Source of the DNA: Tubiluchus corallicola
Lineage: Eukaryota > Priapulida > Priapulimorpha > Priapulimorphida > Tubiluchidae
DNA length: 22,469 nt
Assembly (NCBI GenBank): GCA_030141605.1
Contig: JAQGDQ010001883.1
Location: 1-22,469 of the forward strand
Direction: 5' to 3'
In this document: positions 1-10,500 of the stretch, in pieces
How positions within the stretch are numbered: position 1 is the first letter of the stretch
How the letters are laid out: each line of letters begins with the position of its first letter
The notes under the pieces: model-generated
What the model was told of the DNA's origin: nothing
The model's input: only the letters and a program-made list of their open reading frames with translations
Databases searched by the model: none
Program-made: the position numbers and the translations under genes

Positions 1-490
1 CAGTCAGTCAGTCAGTCAGTCAGTAGTCAGTCAGTCAGTCGGTCAGTCAGTGTAACAGTTGCAGGTGCAGTGAGTCAGAGGTCTGTGGTGAGTCAGCAGT
101 CGGTGTCGTAAGAGTAAGTTGTCAGTTTGTCGGTTATGATAATGGTTAGGTCGATGTCGATCGGTCAGTCAGTCAGTCAGTCGTCAGTCAGTCAGTTAAA
201 TAAACAACAATGCATCAGTCAGTCGTCAGTCAAATGCGCCGCAGCCAAAGCGCAGAGATCAACAGGAGAAGAAGAGTGGCTCTTTGCATATTATTTTGTG
301 GACGAGTTTTTTAAATATAGAAAATTTACAAACATCGTACTATAAATTATCAGTTTGTCAAACAACAGTCAAACAACAACAGTCAGTCAGTCAATAAGTC
401 AGTCATCATGAGAATAACAATGAAGAAATGAAGTTTAATGTTAACACAGTTTTACCAGTGAACATATTTGGCCAGTCAGTCAGTCAGTCA
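1..490. repeat. CAGT microsatellite stretches with unique spacers
   Basis: CAGT/TCAG tetranucleotide tracts with point interruptions occupy 1-52, 165-200, 380-400 and 474-490, between AT-rich spacers. An open frame at 127-345 is made mostly of this repeat (SQSVSQ) and is not a credible gene. Nothing else is recognisable. Confidence 0.8.
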
Positions 491-967
491 TACAGTATGT
501 AACACAAAGTCACTGATGAGTACCACGGGACTAGTGAACACCTCTAAACTGAGAGGTACAGCATCTGTCTATTGTGCAACGCTTTTCCGAGATGCAGGCA
601 CTAGTGCCCGTCTAACTAGCGAGTAGCGAAGTGTATGTAATACAAAGTCATACAGTATGTAACACAAAGTCACTGATGAGTACCACGTGACTAGTGAACA
701 CCTCTAAACTGAGAGGTACAGCACCTGTCTTTTGTGCAACGCTTTTCCGAGATGCAGGCGCTAGTGCCCGTCTAACTAGCGAATAGCGAAGTGTATGTAA
801 TACAAAGTCATACAGTATGTAACACAAAGTCACTGATGAGTACCACGTGACTAGTGAACACCTCTAAACTGAGAGGTACAGCACCTGTCTTTTGTGCAAC
901 GCTTTTCCGAGATGCAGGCGCTAGTGCCCGTCTAACTAGCGAATAGCGAAGTGTATTTAATACACTT
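491..967. repeat. 160-bp tandem repeat, three copies
   Basis: TACAGTATGTAACACAAAG starts at 491, 651 and 811, an exact 160-bp period with few substitutions. Each unit holds CACCTCTAAACTGAGAGGTA, a small inverted repeat, and the segment GATGCAGGC..AGTGCCCGTCTAACTAGCGA. Diverged single copies of the same segment occur at about 11,915-12,010 and 13,480-13,550, so the unit comes from a dispersed repeat that was later amplified in tandem. Confidence 0.9.
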
Positions 968-1085
968 TGGGGCAAGCACGAAATTACCATTCTGTAGTTA
1001 TAACTCTTTCAAATAAGTCATTTTTTACAAAATTGTATTTTCCCTTTCAATATTTTATAGGTTTTGATCTATAGTTTAAGATCGG
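968..1085. repeat. 3' end of dispersed repeat, following the 160-bp array
   Basis: The sequence after the array (GTAGTTATAACTCTTTCAAA, a run ending in CCCTTTCAATA and TTTATAG) aligns with 13,565-13,660, which also follows a copy of the same repeat core. The shared order defines the right end of one interspersed element family. No coding capacity is visible. Confidence 0.55.
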
Positions 1086-1318
1086 AGCCATTTTCTTTTA
1101 ACAATCTAGTCCAGAAGGCGAATTATTGCGTTAATTGCTTATAGACTTTTTTCTGCATAAACACTGGAACAACACTTAGCATTTAGAACAACATTTACCG
1201 TTGCCATGGAAACTATTATTTCGTAAAAATTTAGAATACGGAGTAACTGTACTGTGACATAACAATATAAAACTGAAAAACTTATTTCACGAACAAGGCA
1301 AGCAAGAACATAACCAGA

Positions 1319-1622
1319 GTCACGGCGAAATAGATCCCTTTATGAAGTTACTGCACAAGTGACTAACGAAAAAAACTAGTTGTACCTTTAAGAAAGCTGT
1401 ACAGTTTTATTGTTTGTAATGTCACGGCAAAATAGATCCCTTTATAAAGTTACTGCCCAAGTGAGTAACGAAAAAAACTAGTTCTACCATTAAGAAAGCT
1501 CTGCAGTTTTATTGTTTGTAATGTCACGGCGAAATAGATCCCTTTATAAAGTTACTACACAAGTTAGTAACGAAAAAACTAGTTGTACCATTAAGAAAGC
1601 TGTGCAGTTTTATTGCTGTAAT
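1319..1622. repeat. ~102-bp tandem repeat, three copies
   Basis: CACGGC(G/A)AAATAGATCCC recurs at 1321, 1423 and 1525 with GTACCTTTAAGAAAGCTGT-like sequence between. The next 220 bases (1626-1845) are unique. An open frame of 108 codons across 1512-1838 starts inside the repeat, resembles no family I know and is not called as a gene. Confidence 0.8.
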
Positions 1623-1854
1623 GTCCTCGAACTGTTTGAAGATTTATTTATCAGAAATATCGCGCCGATGGTTCTAACGGCCATAAACGATTTCCGTGCG
1701 CAAAGGGTTAAGACGCGCAACAAATTCTTTATTTACTGGGATGTTGCAATGAAAGAGAAAGTAATTACAGTCGACTTGTCTGGAGTAATATTTCACTATA
1801 ACGCTTCCCATGAGCCTGTTAAGCTGCACAATTGCTGAAATGACTGCAGCCGTG

Positions 1855-3554
1855 AATTATTTGGCTTCCAAACTGATAAGAAATTTAGCAATTTTTCTCT
1901 GTTTACAGGCAGCTGTGATACACCTTTTCTGCTGCTTTGTCATTTGCAACATGGCTGACTGTCTGACTGACTGACTGACTGACTGACTGACTGACTGACT
2001 GACTGACTGACTGACTGACTGACTGACTGACTGACTGACTGACTGACTGACTGACTGACCGACCGACCGACCGACCGACCGACCGACCGACCGACCGACC
2101 GACCGACCGACCGACCGACCGACCGACCGACCGACCGACTGACTGAATTATTTGGCTTCCAAACTGATAAGAAATTTAGCAATTTTTCTCTGTTTACAGG
2201 CAGCTGTGATACACCTTTTCTGCTGCTTTGTCATTTGCAACATGGCTGACTGTCTGACTGACTGTCTGACTGACTGACTGACTCACTGACTGACTCACTG
2301 ACTCACTGACTCACTGACTGACTGACTGACTCACTGAGTCACTGACTGACTGACTGACTGACTGACTGACTGACTGACTGACTGACTGACTGACTGGCTG
2401 ACTACTGACTGACTGACTGACTGACTGACTGACTGACTGACTGACTGACTGACTGACTGACTGACTGACTGACTGACTGACTGACTGACTGACTGGCTGA
2501 CTCACTGACTGACTCACTGACTCACTGACTGACTGACTGACTCACTGAGTCACTGACTGACTGACTGACTGACTGACTGGCTGACTGACTGGCTGACTAC
2601 TGACTGACTGACTGACGGACCGACCGACCGACCGACCGACCGACCGACCGACCGACTGACTGAATTATTTGGCTTCCAAACTGATAAGAAATTTAGCAAT
2701 TTTTCTCTGTTTACAGGCAGCTGTGGTGAACCTCTTCTTCTGCTTTGTCATTTGCAACATGGCTGACTGACTGACTAACTGGCTGACTACTGACTGACTG
2801 ACTGACTGACTGACTGGCTGACTCACTGACTCACTGACTGACTGACTGACTGGCTGACTGACTGACTCACTGACTGACTGACTCACTCACTGACTGACTG
2901 ACTGACTGACTGACTGACTGACTGACTGACTGACTGACTGACTGACTGACTGACTGACTGAACTATTTTGCCTCCAAACTGATAAGAAATTTAGCAATTT
3001 TTCTCTGTTTACAGGCAGCTGTGATGCACGAGAATAACCATCCACAAGAACCTCTTCTTCTCCTTCGTCCTCTGCAACATGGCTGACTGACTGACTGACT
3101 GACTGACTGACTGACTGACTGACTGACTGACTGACTGACTGACTGACTGACTGACTGACTGACTGACTGACTGACTGACTGACTGACTGACTGACTGACT
3201 GACTGACTGAATTATTTTGTCTCCAAACTGATAAGAAATTTAGCAATTTTTCTCTATTTACAGGCAGCTGTGGTGTACGAGAATAACCATCCACAAGAAC
3301 CTCTTCTTCTCCTTCGTCCTCTGCAACATGGCTGACTGACCGACCGACTGACTGACTGACTGACTGACTGACTGACTGACTGACTGACTGACTGACTGAC
3401 TGACTACTGACTACTGACTGACTGACTGACTGACTGACTGACTGACTGACTGACTGACTGACTGACTGACTGACTGACTGACTGACTGACTGACTGACTG
3501 AACTATTTTGCCTCTAAACTGATAAGAAATTTAGCAATTTTTCTCTATTTACAG
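1855..3554. repeat. Composite array: partial GPCR exon 1 copies alternating with (GACT)n/(GACC)n
   Basis: A non-simple core starting (A)TTATTTGGCTTCCAAACTGA occurs at about 1855, 2147, 2664, 2962 and 3211; the sixth, at 3502, leads into the true exon 1. Each core holds the intron end with its polypyrimidine tract, the ACAG acceptor and the beginning of the exon, stopping at AACATGGCT. There the true exon continues TGGATC, but the copies switch into GACT repeats. Copies at 2962 and 3211 keep the exon half intact; those at 1855, 2147 and 2664 have internal deletions. GACT tracts switch to GACC at about 2059-2137 and 2613-2655. Confidence 0.9.
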
Positions 3555-3681
3555 GCAGCTATGGTGCACGAGGATAACCATCCACAAGAACCTCTTCTAC
3601 TCCTTTGTCCTCTGCAACATGGCTTGGATCATCTGGTACACAACAGTGAATACAAACGTGGACGTCCTTCAAGACTCCCCC
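3555..3681 (+). CDS. GPCR exon 1 of window (TM2, ECL1)
   Basis: A pyrimidine-rich tract and ACAG precede the exon, and CCC|GTAAGT ends it. Reading from TGC at 3565 gives CTRITIHKNLFYSFVLCNMA and then WIIWYTTV, the TM2 helix and first extracellular loop of a class B1 receptor. It ends in phase 0. The acceptor could be the AG at 3553-3554 or the one at 3557-3558, which differ by 4 nt; homologous exons usually begin just before the LxCTR motif, and the phase of the missing upstream exon decides. This is the last and only complete copy in a series of partial duplicates between 1855 and 3333. Confidence 0.88.
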
Positions 3682-6600
3682 GTAAGTCTGATGCAATATT
3701 AAATTATGAATTTATAATTAGGATTATTAAATAATAAATTGGTAATTGTGGAGCAAACCCAGCGGCACTGTATGTATTAAAAATATGTGTGAAAAAATAA
3801 ATGAGAAGTCTGGATTTGAACCAGATACCCCGCGTTTATAAGATTGAGTATTAAATTATGAATTTACACTTAGGATTATTATATAATAAATTAGTGATTG
3901 CGGAATTGAGGAACAAAGGGGCACTGTATGTATCAAAAATATGTATGAAAAATACAGTAAATGCCTGGATTAGAACCAGATACCCCGCGTATAAAACCAA
4001 TTTTTGTATACATTTGTGACTTAACACTAGCTTTTATACTAACAGATTGTGTGCAATGTTGATATAGAATTGTATAAATTTATCGCTGTTTGTGAGATCA
4101 GCCTAGAAATTCTTTGTCTTGATTCTCTTCCTCTTTCTTTGATTTTATTCTCTTTCTTCATAACGTTTTGTGTTGCTTTTATCACTCTCGCTTCTGCTTT
4201 ACATATCTTTCCTTACTTTACTCTATTTTACATTCTTGTTTTTCTTTTTTCTTACTCTTTCTTCTTTCTCTTTCTCTGTTTTTATTGGTTTTCTGCCTAT
4301 CGCATTCATTTGTGTTGCATTGTTTATCATTTTCATTTCTGCTTTACATATCTTTGTTTACATTACTCTATTTTCTTTCTTGTTTTCTTTTTTCTTACTT
4401 TCTCTTCTTTCTATCTTTCTCCTGCTTCTTTTTCTTTCTCTGTTTTTGAGGGCACCAAAAACGTATTAGGAATCTAACGTAAAAACAAGCGATGAGCTTA
4501 TAGAAGCCAGCACAAAAACTGAAGAATCTGCACAACGGTTGAACATCGTTGGTGAAAAAATGGCTTCATAACCTTGAAGTGAGATTCTCATTACATCAGA
4601 GAATCGGACTAGCGAAGCCAAGTGAATAAGAACCAAATGGTCACTAATGACCGTTTGCCTCTAGGATTTTCTTTCTGGGGAAACTAAAAACCAGCCGTTG
4701 ATTAAAATTCCTTTTTAACAGGCCGTATTACCCTAAGGCTTAAGAGATGCAGGTGGGACAGGGCCGCCATCTTGTGTTAATTAGAGAGAGTCGCCATCTT
4801 GTGTTGATTAGTTCTTAAAGACAGTAGGTTTGTTGTGAAGATTGTGCCGCCATCTTGTGTTAATTAGTTCTTAAAGGAAGGCAGTAGGTTTGTTGTGAAG
4901 ATTTACCCGCCATCTTGTGTTAATTAGAGAGGGCCGCCATCGTATGTTGATTAGTGTTTAAAGACAGTAGGTTTGTTGCGAAGATTGGGCCGCCATCTTG
5001 TGTTAATTAGAGAGGGCCGCCATCGTGTGTTGATTAGTTCTTAAAGACAGTAGGTTTGTTGCGAAGATTGGGCCGCCATCTTGTGTTAATTAGAGAGGGC
5101 CGCCATCTTGTGTTGATTAGTTCTTAAAGACAGTATATTTGTTGCGAAGATTGGGCCGCCATCTTGTGTAAATTAGAGGGGGCCGCCATCTTGTGTTGAT
5201 TAGTTTTTAAAGACAGTAGGTTTGTTGCGAAGATTGGGCCGCCATCTTGTGTTAATTAGAGAGGGCCGCCATCTTGTGTTAATTAGTTGTTAAAGACAGT
5301 AGGTTTGTTGCGAAGATTGGGCCGCCATCTTGTGTTAATTAGAGAGGGCCGCCATCTTGTGTTGATTAGTTCTTAAAGACAGTAGGTTTGTTGTGAAGAT
5401 TGAACTGTGAGTCGTTGTTTATTTGTTTTCTTGTCGTTTATTTTTTGTTGTTTATTTGTTTGTTTGTTTGTTCGTTTTTGCTTTTGTCATTCATTAACTT
5501 TTGCTCTTCTTTTTTCTCATGTTTCTCTTCCTCTTTCTTCCTGCCTAAGCGTTTTTTGTGTTGTTTTTATCATTCTCACTTTTGCTTTACATATCTTTTA
5601 TACACTACTCTATTTGCTTTCTCGTTTTTCTTTTTTCTTACTTGTTCTTTTTCCTTCTTTCTTCTGTTTTTCTTCCTCTTTCTCTGTTTTTATTGTCTTT
5701 CTACCTGTCGCTTATTTGTGTTGGATTTATCATTCTCACTTCTGTTTTACATATTTTTCCTTCTTTACTCTATTTTTCTTTCTTGGTTTTCTTTCTTCTT
5801 ACTTTTTCTTTTTTCTTTTTCCTGTTTCTCTTCCTCTTTCTCTGTTTTTATTGTCTTCCTGCCTATCCCTTTCCTTTGTGTTGAATTTATCATCCTCACT
5901 TCTGCTTTACATATATTTTCTTACATCACTTTATTTTCTTTCTTGTTTTTCCTTTTTCTTACTTTTTCATACCTTTGTCATCCTCTTTTCTCTTGCCATC
6001 CCTTCCCTTCGCTTCTTCTTCTTTTTAATAACGAACTTACGCAACGCACACTTTTCTTCGACGGTTTTAAATTGCCAATCACTTGGCTGATTGGCTAAGT
6101 CGACTAAGAGATTTGTAACTCGGGAAGGGAAGGCTGTGGAGAAACCCTCTTTCTCGTGCCATTCTTGACAAGTTTTCAAATTTAGCTTCCGAGATTAACA
6201 TTTCTCCGAATCGCTAGCATGCGAGCACGTTACATGAATAACTTGTGCTGAGATCACGTGATCAGGTGAAATAATTAGTCAGAGAAAGAATTACCTTATC
6301 GCTGTCATACATTCGTGGGTGACGTTGTCTGAAGTAAAATTTCAGTTAAATCACAAGAAAACCCTCCACTTACGTCAAGTTTAAAACTATCTTGAAATCT
6401 CTCATGTACTGTTTTTTGCATCTTGGACTTGCGCCGGCAGTAACGCTGTATAAAACATGTAAATTTAAACTCCCCCTCCACTTACGTCAATTTTAAAAAC
6501 TACATCTTGAAATTTTATACCTCTCATGTACTTTTTTGCATCTTGGACTTGCGCCGGCAGTAACGCTGTATAAAACATGTAAATTTAAACTCCCCCTCCA

Positions 6601-7473
6601 CTTACATCAAGCTTAAAAACTACATCTTGAAATTTTATACCTCTCATTTACTGTTTTTTGCATTTTGGACTTGCGTCGCCAGTAACGCTGTATAAAACAT
6701 GTAAATTTAAACTCCCCCTCCACTTACATCAAGCTTAAAAACTACATCTTGAAATTTTATACCTCTCATTTACTGTTTTGTGCATTTTGGACTTGCGCCG
6801 GCAGTAACGCTGTATAAAACATGTAAATTTAAACTCCCCCTCCACTTACATCAAGCTTAAAAACTACATCTTGAAATTTTATACCTCTCATTTACTGTTT
6901 TGTGCATTTTGGACTTGCGCCGACAGTAACGCTGTATAAAACGTGTAAATTTGAACTCCCTCGATGATATGATTAAACTTAAACGCGGCCATTTTGACGA
7001 TAAGTCATGTGAAACAACTTTAAATAACATTGTGTAAGTTTGAAAAAAATAATTAGAGCAGTCGTAGCATACCCGTCACTACCTAAATAAAATTTTAAAT
7101 TACTTAATCTTATCAATACGATTTTTAATACGTTTTTGGCTAGTGAGTGGCGCACCCTGGTTTTTGAGTCAGTGACATTTTGCCAATTAGTGAAAACATT
7201 TTATGTAATTAATGATTTTCTTTTCTAATTACAAGCAAAGTGGGTGAAAATACACAATTTATACGTTTGGTGAAAAGAGAGAGAGAGAGAGAGAGAAATA
7301 GGGAGAGAGAAAAGAGAGAGAGAGAGAGAGATAGGGAGAGGGAGAGGGAAAGAGAGAGAGAGAGATAGGGAGAGAGAAAGAGAGAGAGAGAGAGAGGGGG
7401 GGAGGGGGAAAGTGAGAGAGAGGGAGAGAGAGGGAGAGAGAGAGATAGGGAGAGAGAAAGAGAGAGAGGGGGA

Positions 7474-7530
<57 letters not shown>

Positions 7531-10500
7531 AACAGAGGAACAGGAGAAAGAGAGGACGTACTGATAAAGGTGTTCCATGAATGGATAGAAAGAGGGGACC
7601 CAAAAACTAAATCACCATTTTTTTATCTGAGTGCATCAGATCTTTTGTGCCTTGTTGCTCTTTCTGTTCATTTGCGGATTGATACACTGTTAAAAGTGCA
7701 AATAAAATTCGATTCAATTCTATTTTATTCATCTTTTCTACAGTAAGTGAAATGTGTTTATTTCTTTCAGTTATGGTGTCAAATATTTCATGTTGTCAAT
7801 CAGTACTTCACAGCCTGTAATTACCTGTGGATGTTCTGTGAAGGAGTCTACCTGCATACGATGATAGTCTTTGCATTTGTCACTGAAAAACACATAATGA
7901 AAGTCCTGATTGTAATTGGATGGGGTACGTATCAGATTCAAATCAGATTTATTTTATTTTGTTTATGAAAACCAATGTAAAAAAATTGGTCCTTGAAATG
8001 CGATAACCAAAGAGGTTATGCTAGATGCAAGCACATGTCTTTAGGTTGTACTGAAGTATATGACAAAGCAGCGGCCGACCAGCTAAGTGGCACCTGGCAT
8101 TTGTTAGTATATGTAGTTTGTACTAAAGAGAAAAGAATTATGTAATAAATGTGAAAAAGAAAAAGTAAGGTAGGTCAGTAGGAACAGGATAGCGCTAAAA
8201 AACAGTTTGGAGAAAGAAGGTCATGGGAGTAGGTTTACATATTATAGTTTTAGTTTTTTGAGAGGTGATTATATTCTCATTTTTGTAGGAGTGTAATTAT
8301 AATCATAAAATAGTTTGTATTAATGGAGAGAAATTTTGCATACGTACAGTTATGATATTTTTCGAGGAATATGTTATGAAGGGAGTAAGGAAGACAAAAA
8401 ACAGGTAAGGAGTAAGGAATATAAATACAGGTTTTTGGAGTCATCAGGAGGAATTTGAGAGTCGAGTTTCGACTGCTTATGATAGTAAAGGTTCGAATTA
8501 CGGTAAAAGGCAAAAATTTCTGAATCCCCCATAAGCGGCACGTGTACAGGTGTCGTGAAACTGCAGCGCCCCCTATTTTCACTCAATGTTATCGGTGGCA
8601 ATGAATGTAATAAGTCTTTTTTCTTTAGTTCTTGCTTTATGCTTGTACAGAACCAGAGGATAGTTCTGCTTGCTTCGCAGCCCAACACAGTGGTGTGTTT
8701 GGCTGTTGTGCGCATGCGGCCATGCGCACACGTCTGAGATAACACGCTGCACTGCTGGTGTCTGCTGCTATGTAGAGAAAGTACTGCCGCTCACACAGTT
8801 TGTCGTCAGTTGTACGCTGCACTGCTGGTGTCTGCTGTTATATAGAGAAAGTACTGCCGCTGACACAGTTTGTCGTTAGTTGTCACGTGCTTAAAAACCG
8901 TCGACTGGCATATTCTTGAATTGCAGCAATTTAGGCTATTAGTGAGCAAAAATTTGTTTGTTAAAGTTCATGTGTAAATTTTTGTATGTTTGTCTATTTA
9001 AAATTACAACATTAAAATTACACATGTTTGTTCCGTTTTACACAGTATTAAAATAATGGCTAAAAATGTTCTGAAGCAGCAACCCCCCTCCCCCCCCCCC
9101 CAGTAATTTTAACTACGAACCGCCACTGTATCTGATACAAAGGCAAAAGGGTGGAGAAAACTAAATAAATCGAGTCTGGCGCCTCTTTTCGTAATTGTAG
9201 AAAATATCCGTTGATAACATAATTTAAGAATAATGAAACTAACAGACTAACTGAGTAACTAACTAACTAAACTAAACAAAAACAATGTTACTAACTTACT
9301 AATAATTTAGAAGTGGCTGTAATAAGTTAGGTAGATTAATGCAGTAGCGGTCTAATATTGGATCACGAAACGAAATAACATTAGCCTCACCGTCGTCGTC
9401 GTCGTTGTCGTCATCATCATGTGTCGTAATATATGTGATTATCATTACACTCGTAATCTGGTCTTCGTATCATTCGTGTTTTTGCCATCATTATCATCAT
9501 TAATGGCCAATGCATATCTTCATTTTTATCATTTTCATCATTTTACTGTCATTTCCATTTTTTGTTTTTCATGTTTTTCTATTTCTTCCCATTTTTCTTC
9601 TTTATCTGTGTTTCTGTTCTTGTAGATCTTCTTAATAAATCATACTTACTGGTACCATACTAACTTACTTGGTACCATACTAACTTACCTGGTACCATAC
9701 TAACATACTTGGTACCATACTAACATACCTGGTACCATACTAACTTACTTGGTACCATACTATTTTACCTGGTACCATACTAACTTACTTGGTACCATAC
9801 TAACTTACTTGGTACCATACTAACTTACCTGGTACCATACTAGCTTACTTAACACCATACTAACTTACTTGGTACCATACTAACTTACTTGGTACCATAC
9901 TAACTTACTTGGTACCATACTAACATACTTGGTACCATACTAACTTACTTGGTACCATACTATTTTACCTGGTACCATACTAACTTACTTGGTACCATAC
10001 TAGCTTACTTGGTAATATACTAACTTACTTTGTACCATACTAGCTTACTTGGTAATATACTAACTTACTTTGTACCATACTAACTTACTTGGTACCATAC
10101 TAACTTACTTGGTACCATACTAACTTACCTGGTACCATACTAGCTTACTTAATACCATACTAACTTACATGGTACCATACTAACTTACTTGGTACCATAC
10201 TAATTTACTTGGTACCATACTATTTTACCTGGTACCATACTAACTTACTTGGTACCATACTAACTTACTTCTGCGTTACTATAGTCTTTACTTAAAGAAA
10301 TTTTGCACTTTCGTAAAAGTGTTGAAGTTTTTATAAAACTGCTGTTGAATTACTGAACTCGTTTATCATATTTTGCAGGATTTCCCGCATTGCTAGCTGT
10401 TACGTATGGTGTGGTACGTGGTCTGCAGCCTGATGGTAACATTGATAAGTAAGTAAAGTATTAGAAAAATACCGCAGCGTCAGAAATTTAAACACAGCTT

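Noticed and set aside
510-545. CTGATGAGTACCACG as a hammerhead ribozyme core in the 160-bp repeat
   Set aside because: CUGAUGAG is present, but no GAAA with a pairing stem II follows at the right distance.
1512-1838. 108-codon open frame
   Set aside because: Starts inside the 102-bp repeat, has no recognisable domain and lacks splice or promoter context. Left as unassigned sequence.
1940-3294. Minus-strand open frames coding (SVSQ)n, up to 135 codons
   Set aside because: They are direct translations of the GACT microsatellite, which has no stop in those frames. No start context, and they cross the exon copies.
4049-4477. Phe/Leu/Ser-rich open frames that look like membrane proteins
   Set aside because: All three plus-strand frames are open at once, the signature of a pyrimidine-rich repeat and not of a gene. 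The same holds at 5400-6098.
7225-7603. Minus-strand Ser/Leu-rich open frames
   Set aside because: Artefact of the GA tract; two frames open in parallel with near-periodic LSLS sequence.
8277-8879. Open frames on both strands in intron 2
   Set aside because: 60-123 codons, mutually overlapping, no domain, partly inside the 70-bp duplication.
9083-9101. C-rich run as a G-quadruplex (minus strand)
   Set aside because: A near-uninterrupted C run without spaced blocks; could fold but nothing around it supports a function.
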